A stretch of DNA of 20,452 nt from Euryarchaeota archaeon UBA89 (GTDB taxonomy: Archaea; Thermoplasmatota; Poseidoniia; Poseidoniales; Thalassarchaeaceae), in contig DAFS01000038.1 of NCBI GenBank assembly GCA_002495525.1, positions 1-20,452 on the forward strand, in the 5' to 3' direction. Below, piece by piece: positions 14,076 to 20,452 of the stretch; the stretch's first letter is position 1, and the number at the start of each line of letters is the position of its first letter. The translations under genes were made by a program, and so were the position numbers. Below the pieces are notes generated by a model. The model did no database searches. It had not been told where the DNA came from and saw only the letters and a program-made list of their open reading frames with translations.

Positions 14076-14909
14076 TTATTTTCCAAGCCATTTGGGAGAT
14101 TCACGGTTTAAGAAAGCATTTACGCCTATTTCCTTATCTTCAGTATCAAATAAAGCCACAAATTCTGACCTTTCCATTCTTACACCTTCGCTAAAGGGAA
14201 GATCAAGTGAGGCTCGGACTGCACGTTTTGCAACTTTTGTAGTGTATGGTGATTTTCTGGAAATATTTTCTGCTAACTTCATAGTGGTTTGTTTGAGATT
14301 CTCAGGAGTAGTTACTGAATTTATTAAGCCACAAGAAAGTGCTTTCTTAGAATCAATCATTTCTCCTGTAAGTACCATTTCCAGCGCTTTCCCGTATCCA
14401 ATTAGTCTACATAACCTCTGAGTACCTCCACCTCCAGGAATTAATCCTAGATTTATTTCAGGTGTCCCAAATTTAGACCTATCAGAAGCTATTCTAATAT
14501 CGCAAGAAAGGGCTAATTCAGTACCTCCTCCCAAAGCAAAACCATCAATCATCGCTATTGTTGGCTTGGAGAGGTTCCATACCCTTTCCCATGCATTGTC
14601 TTCAAAGAAAGGCCTAACATCATCTGAATTTTTCCCTACAAATTCAGATATATCTGCACCTGCAGCAAAAGAGTAGGGTTTTGATTTACGACCCTCCAAG
14701 GGAGGGTTTGGAGGAGCGCCTGCGATTACTATTACTCTAATTGAATCGTTAGATTCAGCTAATTCGCATGCTTCTTTCAATGCTTTATGAGAATTAGAAT
14801 TTAACGAATTTAATTTATCAGGACGATTAAGGGTCCAAATTGATATTACACCGCCCTCAGGGAATGTGCCCTCAACTGGAACGTTTTCGATTACTAGGAT
14901 ATCATCACT
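14076..14909 (-). CDS. Enoyl-CoA hydratase (FadB/PaaF-like crotonase)
   Basis: This is a 277-residue crotonase that adds water to a trans-2-enoyl-CoA. Both catalytic glutamates are present (E132 in GGGTELA and E152 in GTPEINLG), and the glycine-rich LGLIPGGGGTQRL follows as in standard hydratases. The oxyanion segment reads SFAAGADI and is preceded by a proline-rich insert, APPNPPLEGRKSKPY (66-80), that most hydratases lack. The ATG at 14909 (MSDDIL) is preferred over one at 14963 that would add 18 residues unlike the family N-terminus. The gene converges on the aldehyde dehydrogenase with 12 bases between them. It is a candidate for the beta-oxidation-like hydration step that feeds the 3-hydroxyacyl-CoA dehydrogenase at 10613. 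Confidence 0.92.
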   Translation of the reverse strand, partial: SDDILVIENVPVEGTFPEGGVISIWTLNRPDKLNSLNSNSHKALKEACELAESNDSIRVIVIAGAPPNPPLEGRKSKPYSFAAGADISEFVGKNSDDVRPFFEDNAWERVWNLSKPTIAMIDGFALGGGTELALSCDIRIASDRSKFGTPEINLGLIPGGGGTQRLCRLIGYGKALEMVLTGEMIDSKKALSCGLINSVTTPENLKQTTMKLAENISRKSPYTTKVAKRAVRASLDLPFSEGVRMERSEFVALFDTEDKEIGVNAFLNRESPKWLGK

Positions 14910-14959
14910 CATGCATTGTCGAAGAGGAATGAATGTTTGAAAGTACGGTTGATACAATT

Positions 14960-15901
14960 TCATTCTTTCTCGAACTGCGGAGGAGGCATTGGAGGAAGAC
15001 CTGGTGGCGGAGGCATTGGAGGAAGACCTGGTGGCGGAGGCATTGGAGGAAGACCTGACGGGGATTGATTATCGGTATCTACAACTAATGTATCTGTTGT
15101 AGACTGGACTTTTTCTTTGTTCTTACTTTCAACTACTAAAGGGATTGTTAGTTTCAAAATTCTTGTATTATCAATCCTAACATAGGAAACTCCAAGAGGT
15201 TTAGTATCATCATATTCTTCAGATTCTTCTATTATTGTAAGGCCATGATTTGGATCATTCAATAAAGTGGCAAGATCTTCACCGTCTTCTACTTCAGTCC
15301 ACAAACGAGCTTTTGCAGCTCTCCTTTCTGCTAAGGCCATTCTTCTCTTCCTTTCTAAAGATGAACGAATTTCTGCTTGTCTAGATCTACGTTGATCGAC
15401 AAAATCCTCTATTTCTGACTCCATTTCAGATTGAGCATCAGATGTGATAACTAATTTTTTAGCAAGTTTAGTTCCTTCAACTGCTCCTACATTTGTGCGA
15501 CTAAAATTGGGAGGAGGCAGAACTTCGGGATTCTCTAAATTTAGAGAAGGTGCCTCTGGCATAGGCATAGCAGGCAAAGGTGGTGGAATAGTGTGTGTTT
15601 TTTTCCGACTCCTTTGGAGTTTTTCTTCATTTACAGAATTAACTGGTTCTTGTTTTATCTCTGAATCTAATTGAACGGAAGGCACAATTATCTTTTCAGA
15701 TTGAGGTTCACTGACTATAATTTTTGGAGGAGAAGAAATAAATTTTTGATTACCGGTAAACATTAAAATCGCTAGTATAGATAATAATACAACTCCGCCT
15801 GCAATTAAAGAAATAAAATCTAGCCTTCCTTGGAAAATTAAAAACAAACAAGAGCCTAAAATTAATGAGAACCAGCCAGTTATTCTCATCAAGGAAGGCA
15901 T
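14960..15901 (-). CDS. Two-helix membrane protein with charged helix and proline-rich tail
   Basis: I do not recognise this family. From the ATG at 15901 (MPSLMRITGW) the product is 313 residues; an ATG at 15961 would add 20 residues and overlap the pyrophosphatase gene. GAGATGAT upstream of 15901 supports the shorter form. Two hydrophobic helices lie at about 9-24 and 29-49 with a short loop. A low-complexity Pro/Ser linker follows (IPPPLPAMPMPEAP and LPPPNF). Next comes a strongly charged Arg/Glu helix of about 160-205 (EIEDFVDQRRSRQ, RKRRMALAERRAAKARLW) that may form a coiled coil, then a short beta-rich segment. The C-terminus is three GLPPMPPPP-type repeats encoded by a 27-base DNA repeat. 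It is probably a membrane anchor with a cytoplasmic protein-interaction tail. Confidence 0.72.
   Translation of the reverse strand: MPSLMRITGWFSLILGSCLFLIFQGRLDFISLIAGGVVLLSILAILMFTGNQKFISSPPKIIVSEPQSEKIIVPSVQLDSEIKQEPVNSVNEEKLQRSRKKTHTIPPPLPAMPMPEAPSLNLENPEVLPPPNFSRTNVGAVEGTKLAKKLVITSDAQSEMESEIEDFVDQRRSRQAEIRSSLERKRRMALAERRAAKARLWTEVEDGEDLATLLNDPNHGLTIIEESEEYDDTKPLGVSYVRIDNTRILKLTIPLVVESKNKEKVQSTTDTLVVDTDNQSPSGLPPMPPPPGLPPMPPPPGLPPMPPPQFEKE
14985..15057. repeat. 27-base tandem repeat encoding GLPPMPPPP
   Basis: GGCATTGGAGGAAGACCTG recurs exactly at 14985, 15012 and 15039, a period of 27 bases. On the minus strand it encodes three copies of a nine-residue proline-rich unit at the C-terminus of the membrane protein. 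The DNA copies are identical over 19 bases even at third codon positions, so the repeat arose or was homogenised recently and its copy number is likely to vary between strains. Confidence 0.85.
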
Positions 15902-15932
15902 AATATCATCTCTGGGAGAGGGTGTCCTATCT

Positions 15933-16526
15933 TCACTTTGACGGAAGGCTGAGTTTATCATAAAGAATCCTTAGAGACTCTCCACGATGAGATTTAGATT
16001 CTTTTTCATAATCCTCCATCTCTCCAAAAGTACGACCATCGCCGGAATTGGGAATGAATATTGGGTCATAACCAAAGCCATTTGAGCCTTTAATTTCATT
16101 TGAAATTCTACCCAAGCATTTTCCTAAAGCATGGAAATATTTGCCATCACTATACATAATTGAAAAAGCACGATATTCTGCATCACGACTCTCTTCATTC
16201 AGAAGAAGTTTTAGTATCCCCTGATTTCCGATAGTTTCAGAAAAATAAGAAGAGTAAACACCAGGAAAATCATTTAAAGATTTGATAAATAATCCAGAAT
16301 CTTCTACTAACAAAGCATGACTCTCAAAATCAGTTCCAGAGATTAACTCTAAAGCCTGCTGGATTTTATACTCAGATACAATTTCTATTTTAGATGATTG
16401 AGGCTCAACAATTTTTGGAGCAACTCCCTCAATAAGAAACTGTTCAACTTCATAACCTAACTTAGATAGAGTCTGGTTCGCTTCAATAACTTTATTTTTA
16501 TTACTTGTCAGAAATAGTACCTTCAT
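15933..16526 (-). CDS. Non-canonical purine NTP pyrophosphatase (Ham1/RdgB family)
   Basis: It hydrolyses deaminated purine triphosphates (ITP, dITP, XTP) to monophosphates and diphosphate, keeping them out of nucleic acids. Counted from MKVLFLTSNKNK at 16526, the 197-residue protein has TSNKNK (7-12), EDSG (75-78), FPGVYSSYF, GFGYDPIFIP (150-159), TFGEM and SHRG (179-182), all family signatures. An ATG at 16550 lies in frame but would add eight residues and overlap the kinase gene, so the shorter form is chosen. The gap to the upstream bud32 gene is 16 bases, and these two genes are adjacent in a number of archaea. They are probably co-transcribed. Confidence 0.93.
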   Translation of the reverse strand: MKVLFLTSNKNKVIEANQTLSKLGYEVEQFLIEGVAPKIVEPQSSKIEIVSEYKIQQALELISGTDFESHALLVEDSGLFIKSLNDFPGVYSSYFSETIGNQGILKLLLNEESRDAEYRAFSIMYSDGKYFHALGKCLGRISNEIKGSNGFGYDPIFIPNSGDGRTFGEMEDYEKESKSHRGESLRILYDKLSLPSK

Positions 16527-16542
16527 AATAATCACTAATAAT

Positions 16543-17205
16543 CTAGGCATGATACCTTACTCGCCCTCGAATTGAGTTAAATCTTTCAATAACATCTTGC
16601 CCAGAAGGAGTAATATTATCAGAAGAATTTGATAAATAGCCGTCAATCATTGATTCTATTGCACCTTTTTCTTCATAATGACTTGCATTAAGGCATTCAT
16701 GTAAAACTTGTAGATCAAGACCTAAATGTTCGATTTCTGGTGAAATTTTTGAAAGTCCGAAATCGATTAAAGTCAAATCTTCATTCTCATTTATCATCAC
16801 GTTGTGTGTAGTCAAATCTCCATGAGAAATTCCTAATTCGTGTAACTGACGTATTAAGCCGCCGAATTTCTTTATCTGTTCAATATTAGATTCGCCATTT
16901 AATAAAGATTCATACAAAGTTACACCGTCTACCTCTGATAAAATAATCCAACCTTCATCTATATCTACATCAAATAGAGAAGGTGATGAAAGTTTAGTCG
17001 GATATAATTTTCTTAATACCCTGACTTCAACTGATAGTCTTTGACGTATTAATCTTCTATCTAAATCTGGATGACGATATGAACGAGGATTACGTTTTTT
17101 CAAAATAGCTTTCTCTCCCATCCAGTACCCTGAAAATACTGTTGCTTCAGCACCTTGATGAATCATTTTCAAAGGTTTCCATAATGGCACAGACTCATCA
17201 TCCAT
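16543..17205 (-). CDS. KEOPS complex serine/threonine kinase/ATPase Bud32
   Basis: Bud32 is the small kinase-like ATPase of the KEOPS complex, which makes the t6A modification of tRNAs reading ANN codons together with Kae1, Cgi121 and Pcc1. The protein is of the usual size (about 220 residues) and has the distinctive motifs HQGAEA, ILKKRNPRSYRHPDLD, the catalytic HGDLTTHN and LIDFGLS, and the C-terminal IRGRVRYHA. Kae1 is not fused here and is not in the window. The frame is open to ATG codons at 17250 and 17223. The ATG at 17205 (MDDESVPLW) is preferred because the shared TATA-like element near 17240 would put a transcription start just before it. It is divergent from nadA. Confidence 0.93.
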   Translation of the reverse strand: MDDESVPLWKPLKMIHQGAEATVFSGYWMGEKAILKKRNPRSYRHPDLDRRLIRQRLSVEVRVLRKLYPTKLSSPSLFDVDIDEGWIILSEVDGVTLYESLLNGESNIEQIKKFGGLIRQLHELGISHGDLTTHNVMINENEDLTLIDFGLSKISPEIEHLGLDLQVLHECLNASHYEEKGAIESMIDGYLSNSSDNITPSGQDVIERFNSIRGRVRYHA

Positions 17206-17234
17206 GTGTACCGGAGATGACATACCTTGAAAGA

Positions 17235-17243
17235 GGTTAAACC
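17235..17243. promoter_or_regulatory. Shared TATA-like element between bud32 and nadA
   Basis: GGTTAAACC is nearly self-complementary. It lies 24 to 30 bases before the two possible nadA start codons (17264 and 17270) and about 35 bases before the bud32 ATG at 17205. It could serve both directions with nearly leaderless transcripts. Confidence 0.3.
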
Positions 17244-17263
17244 TGACCATTGACTGAAATCAC

Positions 17264-18352
17264 ATGTCTATGGACCTACCAGCAGCGCCTAAAAGTCATG
17301 GAAAAGTGATTCCTAAATTATATCCAGAGGATAAGATTTTAGAAGAAGCAGAGAGGTTAATCAATGCAATAAAGCAACCTGAAAGGTGGACAATTGAACA
17401 CTGCAAGACAATAGCAGCATATACGTTAGAGATCAATGAATTAAAAAAACAAAAAGATGTCTATCTTATTGCTCATTCATATCAAACACCAGATATTATC
17501 TATGGAGTGGCTGATGAAGTTTCAGACAGTTATTCACTGTCTAAATCTGCTAGGGACGCTGAACAAAAGATCATTCTTTTCTCCAGTGTTAGATTTATGG
17601 CAGAAACTGCTAAAATACTTAGTCCAAATAAGTTAGTAATACACCCATCACCAGAAGCAGGGTGCTCATTGTCAGAAAGTATTACTGCCAGAGACGTTAG
17701 AGAATTAAAGAAAAAATATCCTGGAGTTCCAGTGGCTTGCTACATCAATACTACAGCCGAGGTAAAAGCCGAAGTAGATGTATGTGTTACAAGTAGCAAC
17801 TATCTTAAAATATGTGAAAATTTACCCGGAGATAAGTTAATTTTTGTTCCAGATCGATTTATGGGTGAGCATTTACAAAAATCATTAGCTGGAAAAAAGG
17901 ATGTCGTAATTTATGACGGAGTATGCGAAGTTCATGCATTATTCACGGGTGAGAAAATTCTTTCTTGGAGAGAAAGAGCTAATGAAGCAGGAATCGACCT
18001 TCAAGTGCTAAGTCATCCTGAATGTTCAGCAGATGTTCTAGAAGAGAGTGATTTCATAGGCAGTAGTGAAGTTCTGATTAAAGAGTCTATTAGATTGGGG
18101 AGTGAAGGGAAAAATAATATTATGTTAATCACTGAATGTGGAACTGCTGATAGAGTTTTAGCAGAAACTAATGATGAAATGAATATTATTGGAACCTGTG
18201 TAATGTGTAGACATATGAAAACAACTCTATTGGAAGATATACTCCAATCATTGAGAGAACCAAGAGATGACCAAATAATTCGGCTAGACCAGGAAGTTAT
18301 TGAAAAGGCTAAATTCTCTCTAGAGGAGATGTTTAGATATGCCGAAATTTAA
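17264..18352 (+). CDS. nadA: Quinolinate synthase NadA
   Basis: It condenses iminoaspartate with dihydroxyacetone phosphate to quinolinate in de novo NAD synthesis, using an oxygen-sensitive [4Fe-4S] cluster. The 362-residue protein has AHSYQ (70-74; AHNYQ or AHYYT in other species, with the catalytic Tyr kept), FMAETAKIL (111-119), EAGCSL (C134), VDVCVTSSN, FVPDRFMGEH, DGVCEVH (C221), HPEC (251-254) and CVMCRHM (C312, C315). C134, C221 and one of the last pair are the likely cluster ligands. The usual GDSL segment is changed to SDSY. The N-terminus is about 40 residues longer than the shortest archaeal forms. A second ATG six bases downstream could also start translation. Its last bases overlap the end of the PAP2-like gene on the other strand by 4 bases. 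NadB and NadC are not nearby. Confidence 0.95.
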   Translation: MSMDLPAAPKSHGKVIPKLYPEDKILEEAERLINAIKQPERWTIEHCKTIAAYTLEINELKKQKDVYLIAHSYQTPDIIYGVADEVSDSYSLSKSARDAEQKIILFSSVRFMAETAKILSPNKLVIHPSPEAGCSLSESITARDVRELKKKYPGVPVACYINTTAEVKAEVDVCVTSSNYLKICENLPGDKLIFVPDRFMGEHLQKSLAGKKDVVIYDGVCEVHALFTGEKILSWRERANEAGIDLQVLSHPECSADVLEESDFIGSSEVLIKESIRLGSEGKNNIMLITECGTADRVLAETNDEMNIIGTCVMCRHMKTTLLEDILQSLREPRDDQIIRLDQEVIEKAKFSLEEMFRYAEI

Positions 18353-20452
18353 TTAATAATTCTTTTCTCGATAGCGGCCTGATGAGATAGTAGCAACAAT
18401 AACGGAATTAACATCAATATTGCTGATTGTAATACGACAGATGAATACTCTTCGAAAGTTTTCTCTAATGAATAAATAACTAATTTTGAGTCGCCATTTT
18501 CATTAATTTCAATCCATGTTACACCATTATCAAGCACATGGGGATTTTCTTGGTCTAAATCATCAACAGTTATTTGAACACGCCCATTATTATCTTCAAT
18601 ATTCCAAATGAATACATCTCTATTGAAATCTTCAGGTTCAAGATTGATAGTAGGTGAAAAAATTGGTCTCTGTAAAAAAGCAATATAATTTCCTTCAATA
18701 CTAGGAGACTCTGATGGCCATAAGGGATTGGAAATCATTTCTTGATTACCTGTCAGAGCATCCACTAAAATTAAGCGATTTAGAGGACCAACATCAACTA
18801 AAACGACTACTAAATTACCTTCCATCTCGATATCGATAATTGTTGAGTTATTATAATCAACAGGTATTTCATAGAATTGTGCTAGATATTCGTCATTTAA
18901 TTCATTTGAGAAATTTTCAATCAATATATTTATTTCAATCCCTGGATTAAAAGGTGTAGTGACATTAATCATAGGGCCGTTAATAGTATTGTATGCCGAA
19001 GCGAATAATTGTCCAGCCCCTTCTATTGCAGTTAATCCTTCAATATTATTGGTGCTGATCAATTCGTTATTAATGGCATTGAAAAACTCAATTGTATTAT
19101 TCTTAACTATAACTAAACAAGGTTGTCCCTGATTATTCTCAACAATAGAAACAGCATCTAATTTATCATCATCAATTAGACTAAATATCGGCTCAAAAAC
19201 TTCTATAGAAGAATTATTTAATTGAAAGAAATCTAATTTTAATTCGTCAAAAAGTATAAGATTATTATTTGATAATTCAATTTGAGGGGGGGAAGACCAA
19301 TTATTTCCTTGAATAATTGCTTCCTTCTGAGTACTTATATTCCATAACTTGATTGTTATTTCATCATCTATATCTTCAACTCCAACTACCCAACCTTCAG
19401 AACCAGCAGCATTAGTAGGGTTAACTCCTTCAATTGGAAAATCTTGATGAGTCGCGTCCCACAATAATACACCACTAGTCAAAATTAATACCGCCGCAAT
19501 AAACGCTTTTGTCTGGCTAGAACTTGGCTGTTGAATTGGATGAAAGAACTTCTTAGTAATGACCCAAGACTCTGAAAACCATTTCTTAGGGTTATCAATT
19601 GCACGAGCTAGTCTTCTTGAAAATAACCTTTCATCGGCAAATTGCCAGATTGGTTTATGTGTTTTGGCTGTGATTTCGACTGCAATCATTGCAATAATAA
19701 TACCACCAATTATATCTGTGACCCAATGAATCCCAAGATAAAGTATTGTAAATGCTGTTATTATGATAAAAATTAACAGTAATCTCCTATATCTTAACCA
19801 TCTTTCATCAGAATCCCATCTTTCCATTGTTAACCATATAGCAAAAGGTAAGCCTATATGCAAACTTGGCATTCCATTTGTAAATGGATCAATCTGTATG
19901 AACCAATTATGAATTTCTGGTGTTAAATCATAAGCTATTGTTTCCATTTCCGGAATATAGTTTCCAGTTACTCTAACATTAAAAAATAGGTAAAATGGAA
20001 TGGCTAAGATATAGACCCAAAACATCGATAATGAAACCCTATCTGCCATATATCTATCGTCAAAGAAAATTGGATAAATAAATGATGAGAATGTTACGGC
20101 CATGAACCCCATAACATAGAAGTGTGTTAAACCAAAAGATAGTAATGTATTATTCAGTGAATCTTGTATCCACCAGACAATATCACCCTCTATTGCATAA
20201 ATGTATGGAGTCATGTCAAGTTGAGTGTTGGCCATTAGAATCCGGTCTAATTGATCTAATATGTCCTTCCACAAATATACTGAAAAAACAACTATCATAT
20301 GAGCCCAATATCTTCTGAACATATCGATGAAACTGGAGATGCGAATTTTAGCATAATCTGGCTTGAAAAATGGCATTAAAGAAATACTAATTATGATTGC
20401 TCCAGTAATCCATGTAAGGTAAATACCACTCGCCACTGCCATATTACCAATA
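18349..20452 (-). CDS. PAP2/AUR1-like membrane protein fused to a beta-propeller-like domain (5' end open)
   Basis: The frame runs off the right edge; an ATG at 20442 gives 697 residues, but the reading frame continues upstream, so the start is uncertain. The N-terminal half has about six membrane helices. It carries the PAP2-type motifs MPSLHIGLPF (PSLH at 192-195) and LGIHWVTDIIGG (H239, D243), with NVRVTGNYIP between helices, as in the AUR1/inositolphosphotransferase branch of the PAP2 superfamily. That branch moves phosphate-linked head groups of lipids or glycolipids. A further helix at about 311-330 is followed by some 330 residues of beta-strand repeats with W, G, N and D turns (IKLWNISTQK, IVKNNTIEFFNAIN, ILVDALTGNQ, VFIWNIEDNNG). 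This part resembles a TolB/WD-like propeller and is probably outside the cell. A last helix near 668-686 ends with a short basic tail. Confidence 0.75.
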   Translation of the reverse strand, partial: IGNMAVASGIYLTWITGAIIISISLMPFFKPDYAKIRISSFIDMFRRYWAHMIVVFSVYLWKDILDQLDRILMANTQLDMTPYIYAIEGDIVWWIQDSLNNTLLSFGLTHFYVMGFMAVTFSSFIYPIFFDDRYMADRVSLSMFWVYILAIPFYLFFNVRVTGNYIPEMETIAYDLTPEIHNWFIQIDPFTNGMPSLHIGLPFAIWLTMERWDSDERWLRYRRLLLIFIIITAFTILYLGIHWVTDIIGGIIIAMIAVEITAKTHKPIWQFADERLFSRRLARAIDNPKKWFSESWVITKKFFHPIQQPSSSQTKAFIAAVLILTSGVLLWDATHQDFPIEGVNPTNAAGSEGWVVGVEDIDDEITIKLWNISTQKEAIIQGNNWSSPPQIELSNNNLILFDELKLDFFQLNNSSIEVFEPIFSLIDDDKLDAVSIVENNQGQPCLVIVKNNTIEFFNAINNELISTNNIEGLTAIEGAGQLFASAYNTINGPMINVTTPFNPGIEINILIENFSNELNDEYLAQFYEIPVDYNNSTIIDIEMEGNLVVVLVDVGPLNRLILVDALTGNQEMISNPLWPSESPSIEGNYIAFLQRPIFSPTINLEPEDFNRDVFIWNIEDNNGRVQITVDDLDQENPHVLDNGVTWIEINENGDSKLVIYSLEKTFEEYSSVVLQSAILMLIPLLLLLSHQAAIEKRIIN

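Noticed and set aside
1..20452. Mobile element or genomic island boundaries
   Set aside because: I saw no transposase, integrase, tRNA gene, terminal inverted repeats or target-site duplications, and no obvious change in base composition by eye.

Overview
This window looks like a chromosomal segment of an uncultured, AT-rich marine archaeon, most likely a planktonic euryarchaeote of the Marine Group II/III (Poseidoniales-like) type. The archaeal evidence is a stand-alone Bud32 kinase of the KEOPS complex next to a Ham1-type nucleotide pyrophosphatase, a geranylgeranyl-reductase-like flavoprotein, TATA-like boxes about 25-35 bases before several start codons, and very short intergenic gaps. 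The metabolic genes look largely bacterial (class I FBP aldolase, GlpX phosphatase, BoxB-like oxygenase, crotonases), as expected for these mixed genomes. The lineage is inferred from gene content, not from a marker gene. No rRNA, tRNA, CRISPR array, insertion sequence or phage gene was seen.

Left part (1-3520): a possible gene tail at the left edge, then a large unrecognised 875-876 residue protein with an N-terminal winged helix (minus strand). It is divergent from two small tandem winged-helix proteins that look like paralogues. The 244-base divergent region carries a 10-mer in two tandem direct copies plus one inverted copy, a candidate operator.

Central-left block (3524-6552, minus strand): moaE, moaC, glpX and a class I fructose-bisphosphate aldolase. 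The first two make molybdopterin. The last two catalyse adjacent reactions of gluconeogenesis (triose phosphates to FBP to fructose 6-phosphate).

Catabolic block (6657-14909): a geranylgeranyl-reductase-like flavoprotein, an enoyl-CoA hydratase, a diiron oxygenase clearly related to BoxB (benzoyl-CoA 2,3-epoxidase), an unrecognised 187-residue protein, a 3-hydroxyacyl-CoA dehydrogenase, a SemiSWEET transporter, a PaaG-like isomerase, an aldehyde dehydrogenase and a further enoyl-CoA hydratase. This set resembles part of an aerobic, CoA-thioester aromatic ring degradation route (Box/Paa logic): epoxidation, then aldehyde oxidation, isomerisation, hydration and 3-hydroxyacyl-CoA oxidation. A BoxA-type reductase, a full-length BoxC ring-cleaving lyase, a CoA ligase and a thiolase are not in the window. 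This is the most interesting system here.

Right part (14960-20452): a two-helix membrane protein with a proline-rich repeat tail, the Ham1/RdgB pyrophosphatase, Bud32, quinolinate synthase NadA (plus strand) and a large membrane protein that joins a PAP2/AUR1-like domain to a beta-propeller-like domain and runs off the right edge.
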